Assembly: GCA_964006375.1 (NCBI GenBank)
Contig: OZ023265.1
Span: 15,235,252 to 15,299,251 of the forward strand
Source: Tillus elongatus
Taxonomy: Eukaryota; Arthropoda; Insecta; Coleoptera; Cleridae
Length of the DNA stretch: 64,000 bases
Direction of reading: 5' to 3'
The position numbers and the translations under genes are program-made. The stretch's first letter is position 1. Every line of letters begins with the position of its first letter. Shown piece after piece: positions 1-9,500 of this stretch. Below the pieces are notes generated by a model. That model did not search any database, was not told the origin of the DNA, and was given only the letters and a program-made list of their open reading frames with translations.

Positions 1-219
1 TTTTTCTTCTATTTTTATATACATATTTGGGACTAATTAAATTCGTCTTTTTGAATTTTTACGAGGTCTTATAATATAACATACACTATGTTTTCCTTAG
101 GTCATTGTGTCTGTGTGATCCGTATGAGTGTATTTACATTTTTTTGTTGGCTTTAAGTGTATAATTATGTAAATCTGTATACGTGTGGATATTTTCTGTT
201 ACCCCCTTATAAACCATAT

Positions 220-221
<2 letters not shown>

Positions 222-311
<90 letters not shown>
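222..311. repeat. (TA)n microsatellite, about 45 units
   Basis: Uninterrupted TA dinucleotides. The Tyr-Ile open frames running through it are artefacts of the repeat. The flanks do not match the (TA)n-cored family seen further right. Confidence 0.98.
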
Positions 312-314
<3 letters not shown>

Positions 315-329
315 ACAATGATAAAGAAA

Positions 330-535
330 CAACATTGCAGCGCTTAAGCAATATACTTGACACCTCATCTGGCCCTGCAGAACTAGATGATTTGATGGTA
401 TTAATTGCGTTCGGAACATTCTCTTTTTTAACAGGTGAAAACTTGAATTTGGTGTTTGCTTGCGGTGTTATCTTTTTTTTAAATGCGATATCTGTTGCGG
501 CAGGCAGATGAGCCGTTCCGTTTTGAGCGGCAGAG
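330..535 (-). pseudogene. LINE reverse transcriptase N-terminal fragment
   Basis: On the minus strand the translation contains a stretch ending [18 protein letters not shown]. This resembles the first conserved block of Jockey/CR1-type LINE reverse transcriptases, where a hydrophobic alternating segment precedes a Ser-rich turn, Gly-Pro-Asp and a helix ending in Leu-Lys-x-Cys. Only about 60 codons remain; the rest of the polymerase is missing and the 3' side runs into the (TA)n array. It is a non-functional scrap. The clade cannot be fixed from so little sequence, and chance resemblance remains possible. Confidence 0.5.
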
Positions 536-1679
536 GAGACAAAAATGATAAAGTGGACTAGAATTTCCACATTTATGGTAGGGCATTCAGTTTGATATTT
601 TCGGTTCCTCTCTGTTAGTTAGTTAATGGTCTTCCACATAGTTTTGCTCTTGTTGTGTGTGTTATAAATAGGACGATAAGGTGATATCACCTCCAAACTG
701 TAATGGAAATAATACAAAAGGACTATTAATTGTTACCTTATTTCTTTCCTAGCAAAACCAAACTTTTGTTCTATTGTCGTCAGTATGAAATATATTACCT
801 AATGCAATATAGGTGTCGTTATTATCTACAAAAGAATATAGCTTGTTACATGATATTTCAATAAAAGATCTAAAATTGTACACGATATTGAGCTGCAATT
901 CCATTTACTGGATTTTATGTTCTTCAGCTAACTAAATTACCAACAAAACGTTATCGACTGAGATAAGAGCGTATGAAGACAATATTGATATAGAGAGAGA
1001 GGGAAAGAGAGAGCGCTCTAGTAGGAATGTAACTAATTTAATGTTACACACTCCTTCACTTAGGAGAAGTAAATAACGTTCTGCTTTATATGTTTTGTTG
1101 CTATTAAACGAATATCTTTTACAAAACTATATATCGTATATATCCTAGACGCATTACTAAAATATTTAATAAACGTTAACCCATTTTATTTTATTGATAT
1201 TTTGTGTAAATAACATTGTATCAGGTTAATTTTTTTTTGCAATATTAGCCTTTATGTGCGTTATAACTGTTTTCATACTGTACACAAGTTGTCAGGTATA
1301 AATTGCCGTTAAACGTTCCGTATAGAATTCCATGCTATTAAACTAAAACACCCTTTTCCTAACAGGTCAGGTCATAAGAAAAAAGCTCGTTTTCATGGCT
1401 CAATCTTATTTCATGTGTGTCTTAACAGGATTAGATCTGTTGGAACGTAGCGAGTGCTTGCCGGTCGCTTTGGTCCTTTGCGGGCCCAATCTACTTGTCC
1501 AACCCCGCATTTATCAAGGGAGACCAATGCACGTGACACCGCTCCCGTGTCGCCCCTTGCATAACCCCCATCTCTGCCCCCTTTACCTCCCATACACATC
1601 TGGAGAACAAGCGAAATCTGACCACACCCTGCACGCCATATGTCCAGGTTTTCACTACTCATTAATACTGTAATAAGAT
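536..1679. other. No recognisable gene
   Basis: AT-rich sequence with a short (GA)n run near 990-1015 and a GC-richer patch at 1430-1640. The patch has open frames on both strands (about 90 codons each) without any recognisable motif, so neither is called. Confidence 0.6.
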
Positions 1680-2010
1680 TCATTGATTGTTGTTGCCCTT
1701 ACTTGGTGAAACTGGTCCATATTACATACAGACTTGGAGATTACTTCTCTGGCTTCACTGTTGGGTTTCTGTAGGTGAAGAGCGTAGCCAGCGCGTAAGC
1801 TAACTGGAGCAAGAGGCCTTTATTAATTCTAGATGTTCTCTGATGTTGTTCAACGTTTCTGTAGCTAGTTTAGCTGCTTTACAGCATTCTCAGACAGATA
1901 AAAATTGAATTAGTACGAAATCATGACAACTACAAATAAAGATCTGTAGCTATGTTATGAGGTTTTGATCAAAAAATTCATCAAATTTAAAACAAAATGA
2001 AACAGACCAT
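1680..2010 (-). repeat. Inverted terminal repeat (pLTR-like), copy A
   Basis: Begins TCATTGATTGTTGTTGCCC and matches the reverse complement of 15248-15575 along almost its whole length, including the shared patch CATGACAACTACAAATAAAG. Related copies lie at 33771-33990 and 35531-35906. The strand given is that carrying the hammerhead-like motif. Divergence between the two arms is substantial by eye, so this is an old copy. Confidence 0.8.
1857..1899 (-). ncRNA. Hammerhead-ribozyme-like motif, copy A (degraded)
   Basis: Read on the minus strand: TCTGT, CTGAGAAT, a hairpin GCTG/CAGC, then TAAAC, TAGCT, ACAGA. The outer TCTGT/ACAGA pair forms stem I and GCTG/CAGC forms stem II. This copy has TAAAC where other copies have GAAAC, and GCT where others have GTC, so it is unlikely to cleave. 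See copy B for the general argument. Confidence 0.35.
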
Positions 2011-2039
2011 TTCAGAGAACATTTCAAAAATTTTAAATA

Positions 2040-2305
2040 CCTGTACAAATACAAATCTTACAGCACGACGCGTGATTTGGTATTTAACGCTAAAGAAAAA
2101 TCTTGTTTCTTGACAAAAGCTGGAGTTTATAAATTAGCTTGTACACATTGTAACGCAATCTAATTAGGTCAAGCTTCTAGAAATTTTAACACCCGATACA
2201 AAGAACATACTTCTGTATTTAAAAATAACCACGCTAAAATATCTACATTCGCAAAACATATTATTGATACCGAACATAGACCTACAGTAAATAACCGCAT
2301 ACAAC
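2040..2305 (+). pseudogene. Penelope-like GIY-YIG endonuclease, first part
   Basis: The frame from about 2122 reads GVYKLACTHCNAI, then a stop (TAA at 2161-2163), then LGQASRNFNTRYKEH and, further on, a stretch with FAKHIIDTEH. The order Tyr-x-Leu-x-Cys-x-x-Cys, Tyr-x-Gly-Gln, Arg-Tyr-Lys-Glu-His, Phe-Ala-x-His is the GIY-YIG nuclease pattern found at the C terminus of Penelope-like retroelement polyproteins, where it nicks target DNA. The stop sits where the second Tyr-Ile-Gly block should be. The frame is broken off at the LINE insertion (2317) and continues at 14911. No reverse transcriptase lies upstream, only terminal repeat A. Confidence 0.75.
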
Positions 2306-2317
2306 CACAACATTTTT
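2306..2317. other. Target-site duplication of the LINE, left copy
   Basis: CACAACATTTTT here is repeated at 14898-14909 directly after the (CAA)n tail. The Penelope coding remnant is interrupted exactly between the two copies, which independently confirms the boundaries. The last few bases may be confused with the CAA tail on the right side. Confidence 0.8.
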
Positions 2318-2529
2318 GATTAGTAGTGAGTTTGTGCTGTGCTGCGATCGTGTATGGTTCGCCGCGTTACAGTGATAATTAAAATAGTGTTATTGAGGGT
2401 AAACAGTGGTAAAAATTTTTAAATTTTGGTACAACAAACAATAACAAAAGCCTCTACATTATTATAATTGAAAATTGCAGTTAGCAACACACAATAATAG
2501 CTAGAAAATAACGTTTAAGTTTTTAAAGA

Positions 2530-3924
2530 ATGTCGGTCGACTCGGGTGGTGGGAGGCCACCTGATCAAGCAGCTCTTATCAGAACTGATATACAAATAAA
2601 TGAAAATAAATAAACAGCTGACGGTACTGATTTTCATACAGGTAAGGTCTTTGACTTTAATAATAAATACTCAAGTAAGGATTTGCCTCCATATTTCGTT
2701 TGTGTCGAAAGTATCGACAAAAACCTGGGAAAATTGCATCCGATCCGTGTAGGTCATCATCTAAGAGTTGATAATTTGTTTAATGAACATGTGACAGACA
2801 TTAAGACGGTAGGTATAAATAAAGTAAAAGTAGTTCTTAATTGTAGAGAATCTGCAAACAAGCTAGTAAATAATAAGAAATTAAATGATAATAAATTAGT
2901 AGCATATATACCTACTTTTTGTACGCAAAGAAAGGGTATAATCAGACAGGTAGACACGTTTTTTTCTGAAGAATATCTATTGCAAAATATACAGAGTTCT
3001 CATAGGGTAGTGAAGGTGGAAAGAATGAAACGAAGGATTACAGACGAAAATGGTTCTAGTAAATTACAAGATCGACAAATAATAATAGCTACATTTGAAG
3101 GCACTCAATTACCAAAACTTGTTAAAATTAACAGTGTTGTTTTTGAGGTAGACACATATATATTTCCTGTTGTACAGTGTTTTAACTGCCTTCGTTACGG
3201 GCATACTAGGACACAATGCAGAAATAAAGATAGTAACTGCAGAAAATGCGGTGAAAAACATAACGATACTGAATGTGGAAGCGACTCTATTTTTTGTATT
3301 TATTGTAAATGTAATACGCACAATACAATATCTAAAGCATGTCCAGTATATCAAAGGCAACGTAAAATAAAACAAATAATGTCGGAAAAAAATCTTAGTT
3401 TCAAAGAAGCTGAAAAAATCGAAAAGAATCCATCCTATGCAGTAGTGACTAACAATAGGTATAGCCTATTAAATAATGAGGATAATTTTCCATCTCTTAG
3501 TAACCCAGATAAAGTTAGTAAAAGTAGTGGTTTTTTTAGTAACAACATCTCTAGGAAAAATATTAATACAAACCTTCGGTCGAGGCCTATAACTATTTCA
3601 CATACATCTACTGGAAATCAAACATTAAAGCGAGCAGCAACCTCCCCAATAGAATCTCAGTCATATAAAAAAAATCCTTCCTTTAGTCCAGTGATTCCCA
3701 ACCCACATAGAGAGGATATGATTAAATTCAAAGAAAATATATTAGACAAAGTAACAAACTATTTCACTAAAATATTAGGTAATGTCTTAACAAAAATTGA
3801 TCCAGATGATTTAAATATAGATTGCGATAATATAAGAAGGACTTTAGATAATATCATTAATAATACTGTAGAAAATGAGCTTGAGCAAATGGACGCAAGT
3901 AGTGAAAATGGCAGTCAATACTAA
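2530..3924 (+). pseudogene. LINE ORF1 nucleic-acid-binding protein with one in-frame stop
   Basis: ORF1 proteins of I/Jockey LINEs coat the element RNA and help nuclear import. Three zinc knuckles are visible: CFNCLRYGHTRTQC, CRKCGEKHNDTEC and a third starting CIYCKCNTH, near the middle of the frame. The C-terminal third is Asn/Ser-rich. The natural start is ATG 2530, but a TAA at 2611-2613 interrupts the frame after 27 codons; the reading frame then stays open to 3924. The first in-frame ATG after the stop is at 3025, which would lose the N-terminal part, so 2683 (a TTG) is not a real start. Either this copy carries a single nonsense mutation or it uses readthrough. The end overlaps ORF2 by about 50 bases. 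Confidence 0.8.
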
Positions 3925-4276
3925 TAGAGTTGAGGGACTTACTATTTTGCAATGGAATTGTCGTTCTATTAAACAAAATCGACATAACTTATCCCGGTTA
4001 TTGAATGGGAAACAAATTGATATTGTTTTGCTTAGCGAAACTTGGTTAGACTCCAATGACCAATTAAAATTTCCAAATTATAATTTTGTAAGGAAAGATA
4101 GAGCATCTGGAAAGGGTGGAGGAGTTGGCATATTAATAAAAAGCAATCTATCTTATTCTATTTTAAACTTTCCACAGTGCTTACCAGATCGAATTGACAT
4201 ATGTGGTGTACAAATCTTAAATCTTAAATTAAATGTATTGAGTTTGTATCGCCCTCCAAACATTAACGTAACGTAT
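3875..4276 (+). pseudogene. LINE ORF2, 5' part: endonuclease, cut by the Ty3 insertion
   Basis: Reads LTILQWNCRSIKQN followed by DIVLLSETWL, GGGVGILIK and LSLYRPP, the opening blocks of the apurinic/apyrimidinic-type endonuclease that nicks target DNA for LINE insertion. Start could be ATG 3875 or ATG 3908, both in frame and overlapping ORF1 in another frame. After 4276 the frame runs into the Ty3 LTR and stops; the remaining coding part resumes at 10943 in the same frame once the insertion and one GTAT are ignored. No other lesion is visible in this part. Confidence 0.88.
4273..4276. other. Target-site duplication GTAT of the Ty3 element (left)
   Basis: GTAT here and at 10939-10942 flank the two LTRs; four bases is a usual duplication length for Ty3/Gypsy integrases. 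Confidence 0.85.
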
Positions 4277-4496
4277 TGTTACAAAGCACTTCAATAGACG
4301 TAGGTGCGGTGTTGCCACATCTCCAGAATTTCCCCAACATCTGGGAATTTTTGCACAATCTGGCAACACCGCCTCCCCACCCCCTGGGGGTGCCTGGGGT
4401 GACCCCCCTCAGGCGAAGTCTCAACCCTCTAGGACCAGAAATAACGAAGTTACCAACTTGTACCCCGTCGGAACGGATAACTGAGGTCTGCACATT

Positions 4497-4650
4497 CCGA
4501 ACACCCTGTATATACACCCTGTATACGCAGAGAACCCTTACACCCTGTATACGCAGAGAGATCTTATAGTTCGAGAAACACCTCTTGTGTAACATAGGAG
4601 TGGTGACCACATTTGGATCATCCTGTATATACATCCCCCTGTATACACAC
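4497..4650 (+). repeat. Clustered CCCTGTATA repeats in LTR U3
   Basis: CCCTGTATA occurs several times, twice as the longer unit CACCCTGTATACGCAGAGA, with variants near 4622 and 4637. The same array is in the 3' LTR (+5920). Role unknown; could be enhancer repeats or a remnant of an older duplication. Confidence 0.75.
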
Positions 4651-4685
4651 GGGACCGATCTGTATTCACAGAACCTTCTAGTAAA

Positions 4686-4725
4686 AGAACGTCCTGGAAC
4701 GTTCTGGAATGGAATGCTCTAGAAA
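4686..4725 (+). promoter_or_regulatory. Heat-shock element array in LTR U3
   Basis: Contiguous pentamers AGAAC-GTCCT-GGAAC-GTTCT-GGAAT (4686-4710) alternate nGAAn and nTTCn with one mismatch; the core three units (4696-4710) are perfect. A second group GGAAT-GCTCT-AGAAA follows (4711-4725), and an AGAAC-CTTCT pair lies at 4670-4679. Heat shock factor trimers bind three or more inverted nGAAn units. The array lies at about -93 to -54 from the predicted start, where insect hsp promoters carry theirs. An identical array is at 10606-10645 in the 3' LTR. Confidence 0.75.
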
Positions 4726-4747
4726 GGAGGGGAAGGTACGGCGAGTA

Positions 4748-4782
4748 TATAAAAGCGAAAGCCAGCCAGCCCGAGTTCAGTT
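4748..4782 (+). promoter_or_regulatory. LTR core promoter: TATA box and initiator
   Basis: TATAAAAG at 4748-4755 and TCAGTT at 4777-4782 match the arthropod TATA and TCAGTY initiator. The distance from the first T of TATA to the initiator A (4779) is 31 bases, the standard spacing. The same pair is at 10668 and 10697. Confidence 0.85.
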
Positions 4783-4955
4783 CAGTAAGAGAATGTGGTA
4801 GTGACTTGAAGAAGCAGTGTAAAGTGTTAAGAGAGTAGTGACTGTAGTACCAGATTAGTGACTTTTGTTGAGAGTAGTAATTGTAAAGCCAGTAAATTAA
4901 GTGTTTTGTGAGAGAGACATTCTAGACATTTTATTGTATCCATATTTAGAGTGTA

Positions 4956-4961
4956 AATAAA
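4956..4961 (+). terminator. Polyadenylation signal AATAAA in R
   Basis: AATAAA lies about 177 bases after the predicted start. In the 3' LTR (10876-10881) it would end the genomic transcript, giving R of roughly 200 bases. GT-rich bases follow. Confidence 0.75.
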
Positions 4962-5021
4962 GTTGTTTTGTTAAAATTTAAAAGTCTCACTTATCCAGAA
5001 CCCGGAGAAAACGCAACAATT

Positions 5022-5038
5022 TGGTGTCAGAAGTGGGA
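5022..5038 (+). other. Primer binding site, tRNA-Leu type
   Basis: TGGTGTCAGAAGTGGGA, three bases after the LTR, is complementary to the 3' end of insect tRNA-Leu (…TCCCACTTCTGACA plus CCA). It primes minus-strand DNA synthesis. Confidence 0.85.
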
Positions 5039-5076
5039 TAAGTGAGTGAAGAAGTGGACAACTAAGCTAGCTGTAA

Positions 5077-6549
5077 ATGGTAAACACTAGATCGACTGAC
5101 TACGACGAGATGGCTGAAATCAAAGAGTTGATGGAGTTACTGAAGAAGCAACGCGAAGAAGACAAAGAAGAACTCAAGAAGCAACGCGAAGAAGACGACC
5201 AACGACGACAAGAAGAAGAAAGAAGACGGCGCGAAGAAGACGAACGACGACGACAAGAAGACAAAGAAGAACTCAAGAAGCAACGCGAAGAAGACGAACA
5301 ACGGCGACAAGAAGATGAAAGAAGACGGCGCGAAGAAGACGAACAACGGCGACAAGAAGATGAAAGAAGACGGCGCGAAGAAGAGGAGAGAAGACGGCAA
5401 GAGGAGGAACAGAGGCGACAAGAAGATAAAGAAGAGCTCCGAAGTATGTTCCACAATATAAGAGTCGATGTAAAAGAAGAAATTGAACAGATCAACGAAC
5501 AAATAGAAAACGTGGACAAGAAAGTAGAAAATGTGGACAAGAAAGTAGAAAATGTAACAGAGGATTTGAATAAACGATGGGAAGAAGTGGAAGGGTTGAA
5601 AGAACAAATGAAGATGATCATGAAAGGCACAGAAGTCAGACATAGAGAACTGACAGAGCAGGTGATGGGCCAGACTGACAGAACTCAACCAAGAGGAGTT
5701 ACTGGAATGTCCCCAGTTCAAAATCGTCGAGAAGAAGATATGCCAATCGTGCAGCAGCCTCATGGAACTTTGAAGCCGCCGACTTTTGACGGAGAAACAT
5801 CGTGGCCCATGTACAGGAGGCAGTTTGAGGCGGCAGCTCTCAGCAATGGGTGGAGCGAACAACAGGCAGCAACTGCTCTAATTCTCTCGCTTCGAGGTAA
5901 AGCCCTAGAAATCCTCCAGAACATCCCGGAGTCGAAACAGCAAAACTACTTAACAGTGATACAGGCCCTAGATTTGAGATATGGTAACAAGTACATGAGC
6001 CAGGTCTACCAGACACAACTAAAGTCAAGGGTCCAGAAGCCAAATGAGACGCTGCAAGAATTTAGTGCCGAAGTGGAGAAACTTGTGCGACTGGCATATC
6101 CCCAAGCCCCAGAAGAATTTGTCAACCAGATAACCGTCCAGACCTTCATCGATGGGGTACTTGATAATGAAATGCAACAAGCTTTAAGGCTCGGAAGGTT
6201 CAAAACACTTACGGACTGCGTAATTTATGGCTTGGAATTTGAAGCAGCGAAGAATGCATCTCAACCTCGCCGCAACAGGCTCCGCGAAGTGAAGGAGATA
6301 GAGGACTTTGCAGACACGACAGCCGAACTAAGACAAGAAATGAAAATGATAAAAGAAGCCATAAGCAAGCTCACTGTACCGGTTGCGGCACGTAGGACGA
6401 AAGCAGATTGGTCAGACATAGAATGTTACAAGTGTGGTAGGAAAGGGCACATAAGTAGACAGTGCTCACAAACGCAACAGGTGGCTCGCAGAAGACAAGA
6501 ATACGCCAACAGTGAGCGGCGTCAGGGAAACGACCTGACGCCAGTGTAA
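5077..6549 (+). CDS. gag: Ty3/Gypsy Gag, 490 aa
   Basis: Structural protein that assembles the virus-like particle and packages RNA. Residues about 15-125 are an extremely charged Arg/Glu/Gln coiled-coil region with 15-residue repeats; about 145-190 contains two repeats of VDKKVEN; a capsid-like domain (PPTFDGETSWPMYRRQFEA onward, about 230-400) follows; one zinc knuckle CYKCGRKGHISRQC lies near residue 450. The start is the first ATG after the primer site. The end overlaps the pol frame, with a G-GGA-AAC slip site 19 bases before the stop. The long charged N terminus is unusual for the family. Intact, no lesions seen. Confidence 0.95.
   Translation: MVNTRSTDYDEMAEIKELMELLKKQREEDKEELKKQREEDDQRRQEEERRRREEDERRRQEDKEELKKQREEDEQRRQEDERRRREEDEQRRQEDERRRREEEERRRQEEEQRRQEDKEELRSMFHNIRVDVKEEIEQINEQIENVDKKVENVDKKVENVTEDLNKRWEEVEGLKEQMKMIMKGTEVRHRELTEQVMGQTDRTQPRGVTGMSPVQNRREEDMPIVQQPHGTLKPPTFDGETSWPMYRRQFEAAALSNGWSEQQAATALILSLRGKALEILQNIPESKQQNYLTVIQALDLRYGNKYMSQVYQTQLKSRVQKPNETLQEFSAEVEKLVRLAYPQAPEEFVNQITVQTFIDGVLDNEMQQALRLGRFKTLTDCVIYGLEFEAAKNASQPRRNRLREVKEIEDFADTTAELRQEMKMIKEAISKLTVPVAARRTKADWSDIECYKCGRKGHISRQCSQTQQVARRRQEYANSERRQGNDLTPV
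5286..5375 (+). repeat. 45-bp tandem repeat inside gag
   Basis: Two identical 45-bp units (5286-5330 and 5331-5375) within a longer degenerate GAAGA-rich stretch (about 5140-5430). Each encodes 15 residues of coiled coil, so copy-number change keeps the frame. Confidence 0.85.
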
Positions 6550-9500
6550 GGGGGCGGCAGCTGGCGTGCGAGTCCCAAGGCCCCAAAGTAAAGGTCTCCA
6601 CTATCCGACGCTACCACGAGAGCCTCGTTATACCTGGCAGCATAGACGGAAGACAATGCAGTTTCACCATCGATACTGGTGCCACTAGATCCGTTGTACG
6701 TCCAGACATGTTGCCAAACAAGTCAGCACTCACTACCAACAAACAGCCTGTGTTGGAGACGGCAAAAGGAGATAGAATACCCGTGCATGGAGAGGCCACT
6801 GTTTACATTAGGCTGGGCAGTACTGAGCTACAGGTAAGGGCTGTCGTCGCAGAAATCGTCGACGAATTTATTCTGGGCCTGGATTTAATGGAAGATTTAG
6901 ATGTCCTATCAGTAGACTTCCAGAATAAGATCTTGAAAATCGGTAACGAAGAGTTGTATTTATCTCCAACAGCAGGCGAAGCTAATCTCAGGGTGAGACT
7001 TGTTGTCGACGAGGATACACGGATTGCTGGTAACAGTGAGAAGATTGTCAGAGCCAGACTAGAGAAGAAACTTGATTGTATGTCTGCTCTCATAGCGGAG
7101 CCCCTAAAAGATAGACGTGATGGTGCCCTCGTCGCACGATGCTTAGTAGACCCGAAGAAGACAATACCCATAAGAGTGGCTAACGTGCAAACTAACAGAG
7201 TCACGTTGAAGAAAGGTGAGGTTATCGCCACTTGCGAGCCCATTGACCGAGTGACGTTGTCAAGAAACGTGACACCCACTGCATTAGACAGAAGACTGCC
7301 AGTAGAAATAGTAGAGCGGTTCAAGAATTCATGGGGCCAATTGAACAACATGGAGATGGAAATGGCCCTGAAGTTCATATTGGAGGAGGCCGATATTTTC
7401 GCTCAAGATAAAATCACAGGTCGTACGAGTCTAGTGCAACACAGAATTAATACTGGCGACGCAAGACCAATTAGACAGCCGCCGAGAAGACTGCCTTTTG
7501 CCAAGCAATCAGAAATCAAGGCGATGGTTAACGAAATGCTGGAAGATGGTGTGATCGAGGAGTCTAATAGTCCTTGGTCGTCCCCAGTAGTTTTGGTCAC
7601 CAAGAAAGACGGCACTATGAGATTTTGCGTGGACTATAGGAAGCTGAATGATGTCACCAAGAAAGACAGTTATCCCCTGCCCCGGATCGACGACACTTTG
7701 AACACTTTGGCCGGATCAAAGTGGTTCTCTACATTAGACCTGAAAAGTGGCTACTGGCAAGTAGAACTCCATAAAGAGGATAAGGAGAAGACTGCTTTTT
7801 CAACCGGGAATGGGTTGTACCAATTCAAGGTCATGCCATTCGGCTTATGTAATGCTCCTGCCACCTTCGAGCGACTAATGGAGTTAGTGCTGAGAGGACT
7901 TACATGGGAAACATGCCTGGTGTATCTCGACGATGTCATGGTGATTGGAAGGACTTTCGATGAACACCTGTCGAATCTGAAGCAGGTTTTCTCCAGGCTG
8001 AGAGGTGCCAATCTGCAACTCAATCCCAAGAAATGCGTCCTCTTCCAGAAGAAAGTGAGTTTCCTCGGACATGTCGTTTCTGAGAAAGGGATAGAAACTG
8101 ATCCAGAGAAAATAAAGGCAGTAAGAGACTGGCCTGTGCCGAGGAACAAACATGAGGTCAGAAGTTTTCTGGGACTTTGCAGCTATTACCGACGCTTTGT
8201 GAAGTACTTCAGCAGCATTGCGAAACCTCTGCATAGCCTGACTGAAAATAAGGTCGAGTTCATCTGGTCACCAGATTGCCAAGAGTCTTTTAGAGAACTC
8301 AAACATCGTCTTGTCACTGCTCCTATACTGGCTTATCCTCAGGACGAAGGACTGTTCATACTGGACACCGATGCTTCCCAGTATGGCATTGGGGCAGTAC
8401 TCTCGCAGCTCCAAGCCGGAGAAGAAGTTGTGATAGGCTACTTCAGCAAAACGTTCGGAAAAGCAGAAAGGAATTACTGTGTAACCCGGAAAGAACTGCT
8501 GGCAGTTGTAAGATCCATCGAACATTTCCACAGCTTCCTGTACGGAAGAACATTCCGCGTGAGGTCGGATCACTCTGCTCTGCAATGGCTTCTGAACTTT
8601 AGAAATCCCGAAGGACAGATAGCCCGATGGATAGAGAAACTGCAGAGCTACGACTTCCGGATTGAACATCGAAGAGGAAGAAGTCACGCCAATGCAGACA
8701 GCCTGTCAAGAAGACCATGTTCAGTGCATGAATGTAAATTTTGCGAGCGACAAGAGAACAAAGAGATCGACAAAGTAACTCATCAGATCAAACAACTGGT
8801 GGCAGGACAGGAGAATAACACCGATCTAGACGTAAATCTTGAATACATCAGAGACGCACAGAAGACAGATCCAGACTTGAAAAATATTAGAGAATGGCTA
8901 CAAAAGGGGAAAAGACCTGAGTGGCACGATGTGTCCCGGTTTGGGGCGGAGGTTAAAGGCTACTGGCTACAATGGGACTCATTGTGTCTAAAGAATGACA
9001 TGGTCACTCGAAAATGGGAAACTGCCGATGGTAGAGACTGTATATACCAGACCGTTGTGCCAAGTGAGTGCATAAGCAGTGTTCTTCAAGAGTTACACAA
9101 TAGTAGAAGTGGAGGCCACTTTGGGGTCAACAGGACTCTTGCCAGAGTGAGAGACCGCTTCTATTGGATAAACTGCCGAAGAAGCGTGGAAGAATGGTGC
9201 AAAAGGTGTGACCAATGTGCTTCAAAGAAAGGACCAAAGACCCGATCCAGAGGAAAAATGATGCAGTACATCTCAGGTACACCGTGGGAGAGAGTTGCCG
9301 TAGATATCGCAGGACCTTTTCCCATCACAGAGTCTGGGAACAGATACATAATGGTGGCGATGGACTACTTCTCGAAATGGCCTGAAGTTGCGCCGATCCC
9401 CAACCAAGAGGCAACGACCGTAGCAGAAGCCCTGATGGAAAATGTCATATCACGGCATGGCGTACCCTTGGAGATTCACACCGACCAGGGCCGGAATTTC

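Larger units (their letters stand above)
4277..5018 (+). repeat. 5' LTR of the Ty3/Gypsy element
   Basis: 742 bp, ends TGTT/AACA. U3 runs to about 4778; R starts at the initiator near 4779 and includes AATAAA at 4956; U5 is short. It matches 10197-10938 at a constant offset of 5920 with no difference seen. Confidence 0.97.

Noticed and set aside
1395..1673. GC-richer 90-codon frames on both strands as a host exon
   Set aside because: Open on both strands and no recognisable domain or convincing splice signals.
2683..3924. TTG 2683 as the start of LINE ORF1
   Set aside because: The frame is open back to a stop at 2611 and an ATG at 2530 opens the same frame before it; nothing marks 2683 as a start.
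5100..5862. Long antisense frames opposite gag (176 and 241 codons)
   Set aside because: Shadow of the GAAGAA-rich coiled-coil coding repeat; Ser/Phe-rich with no motif.
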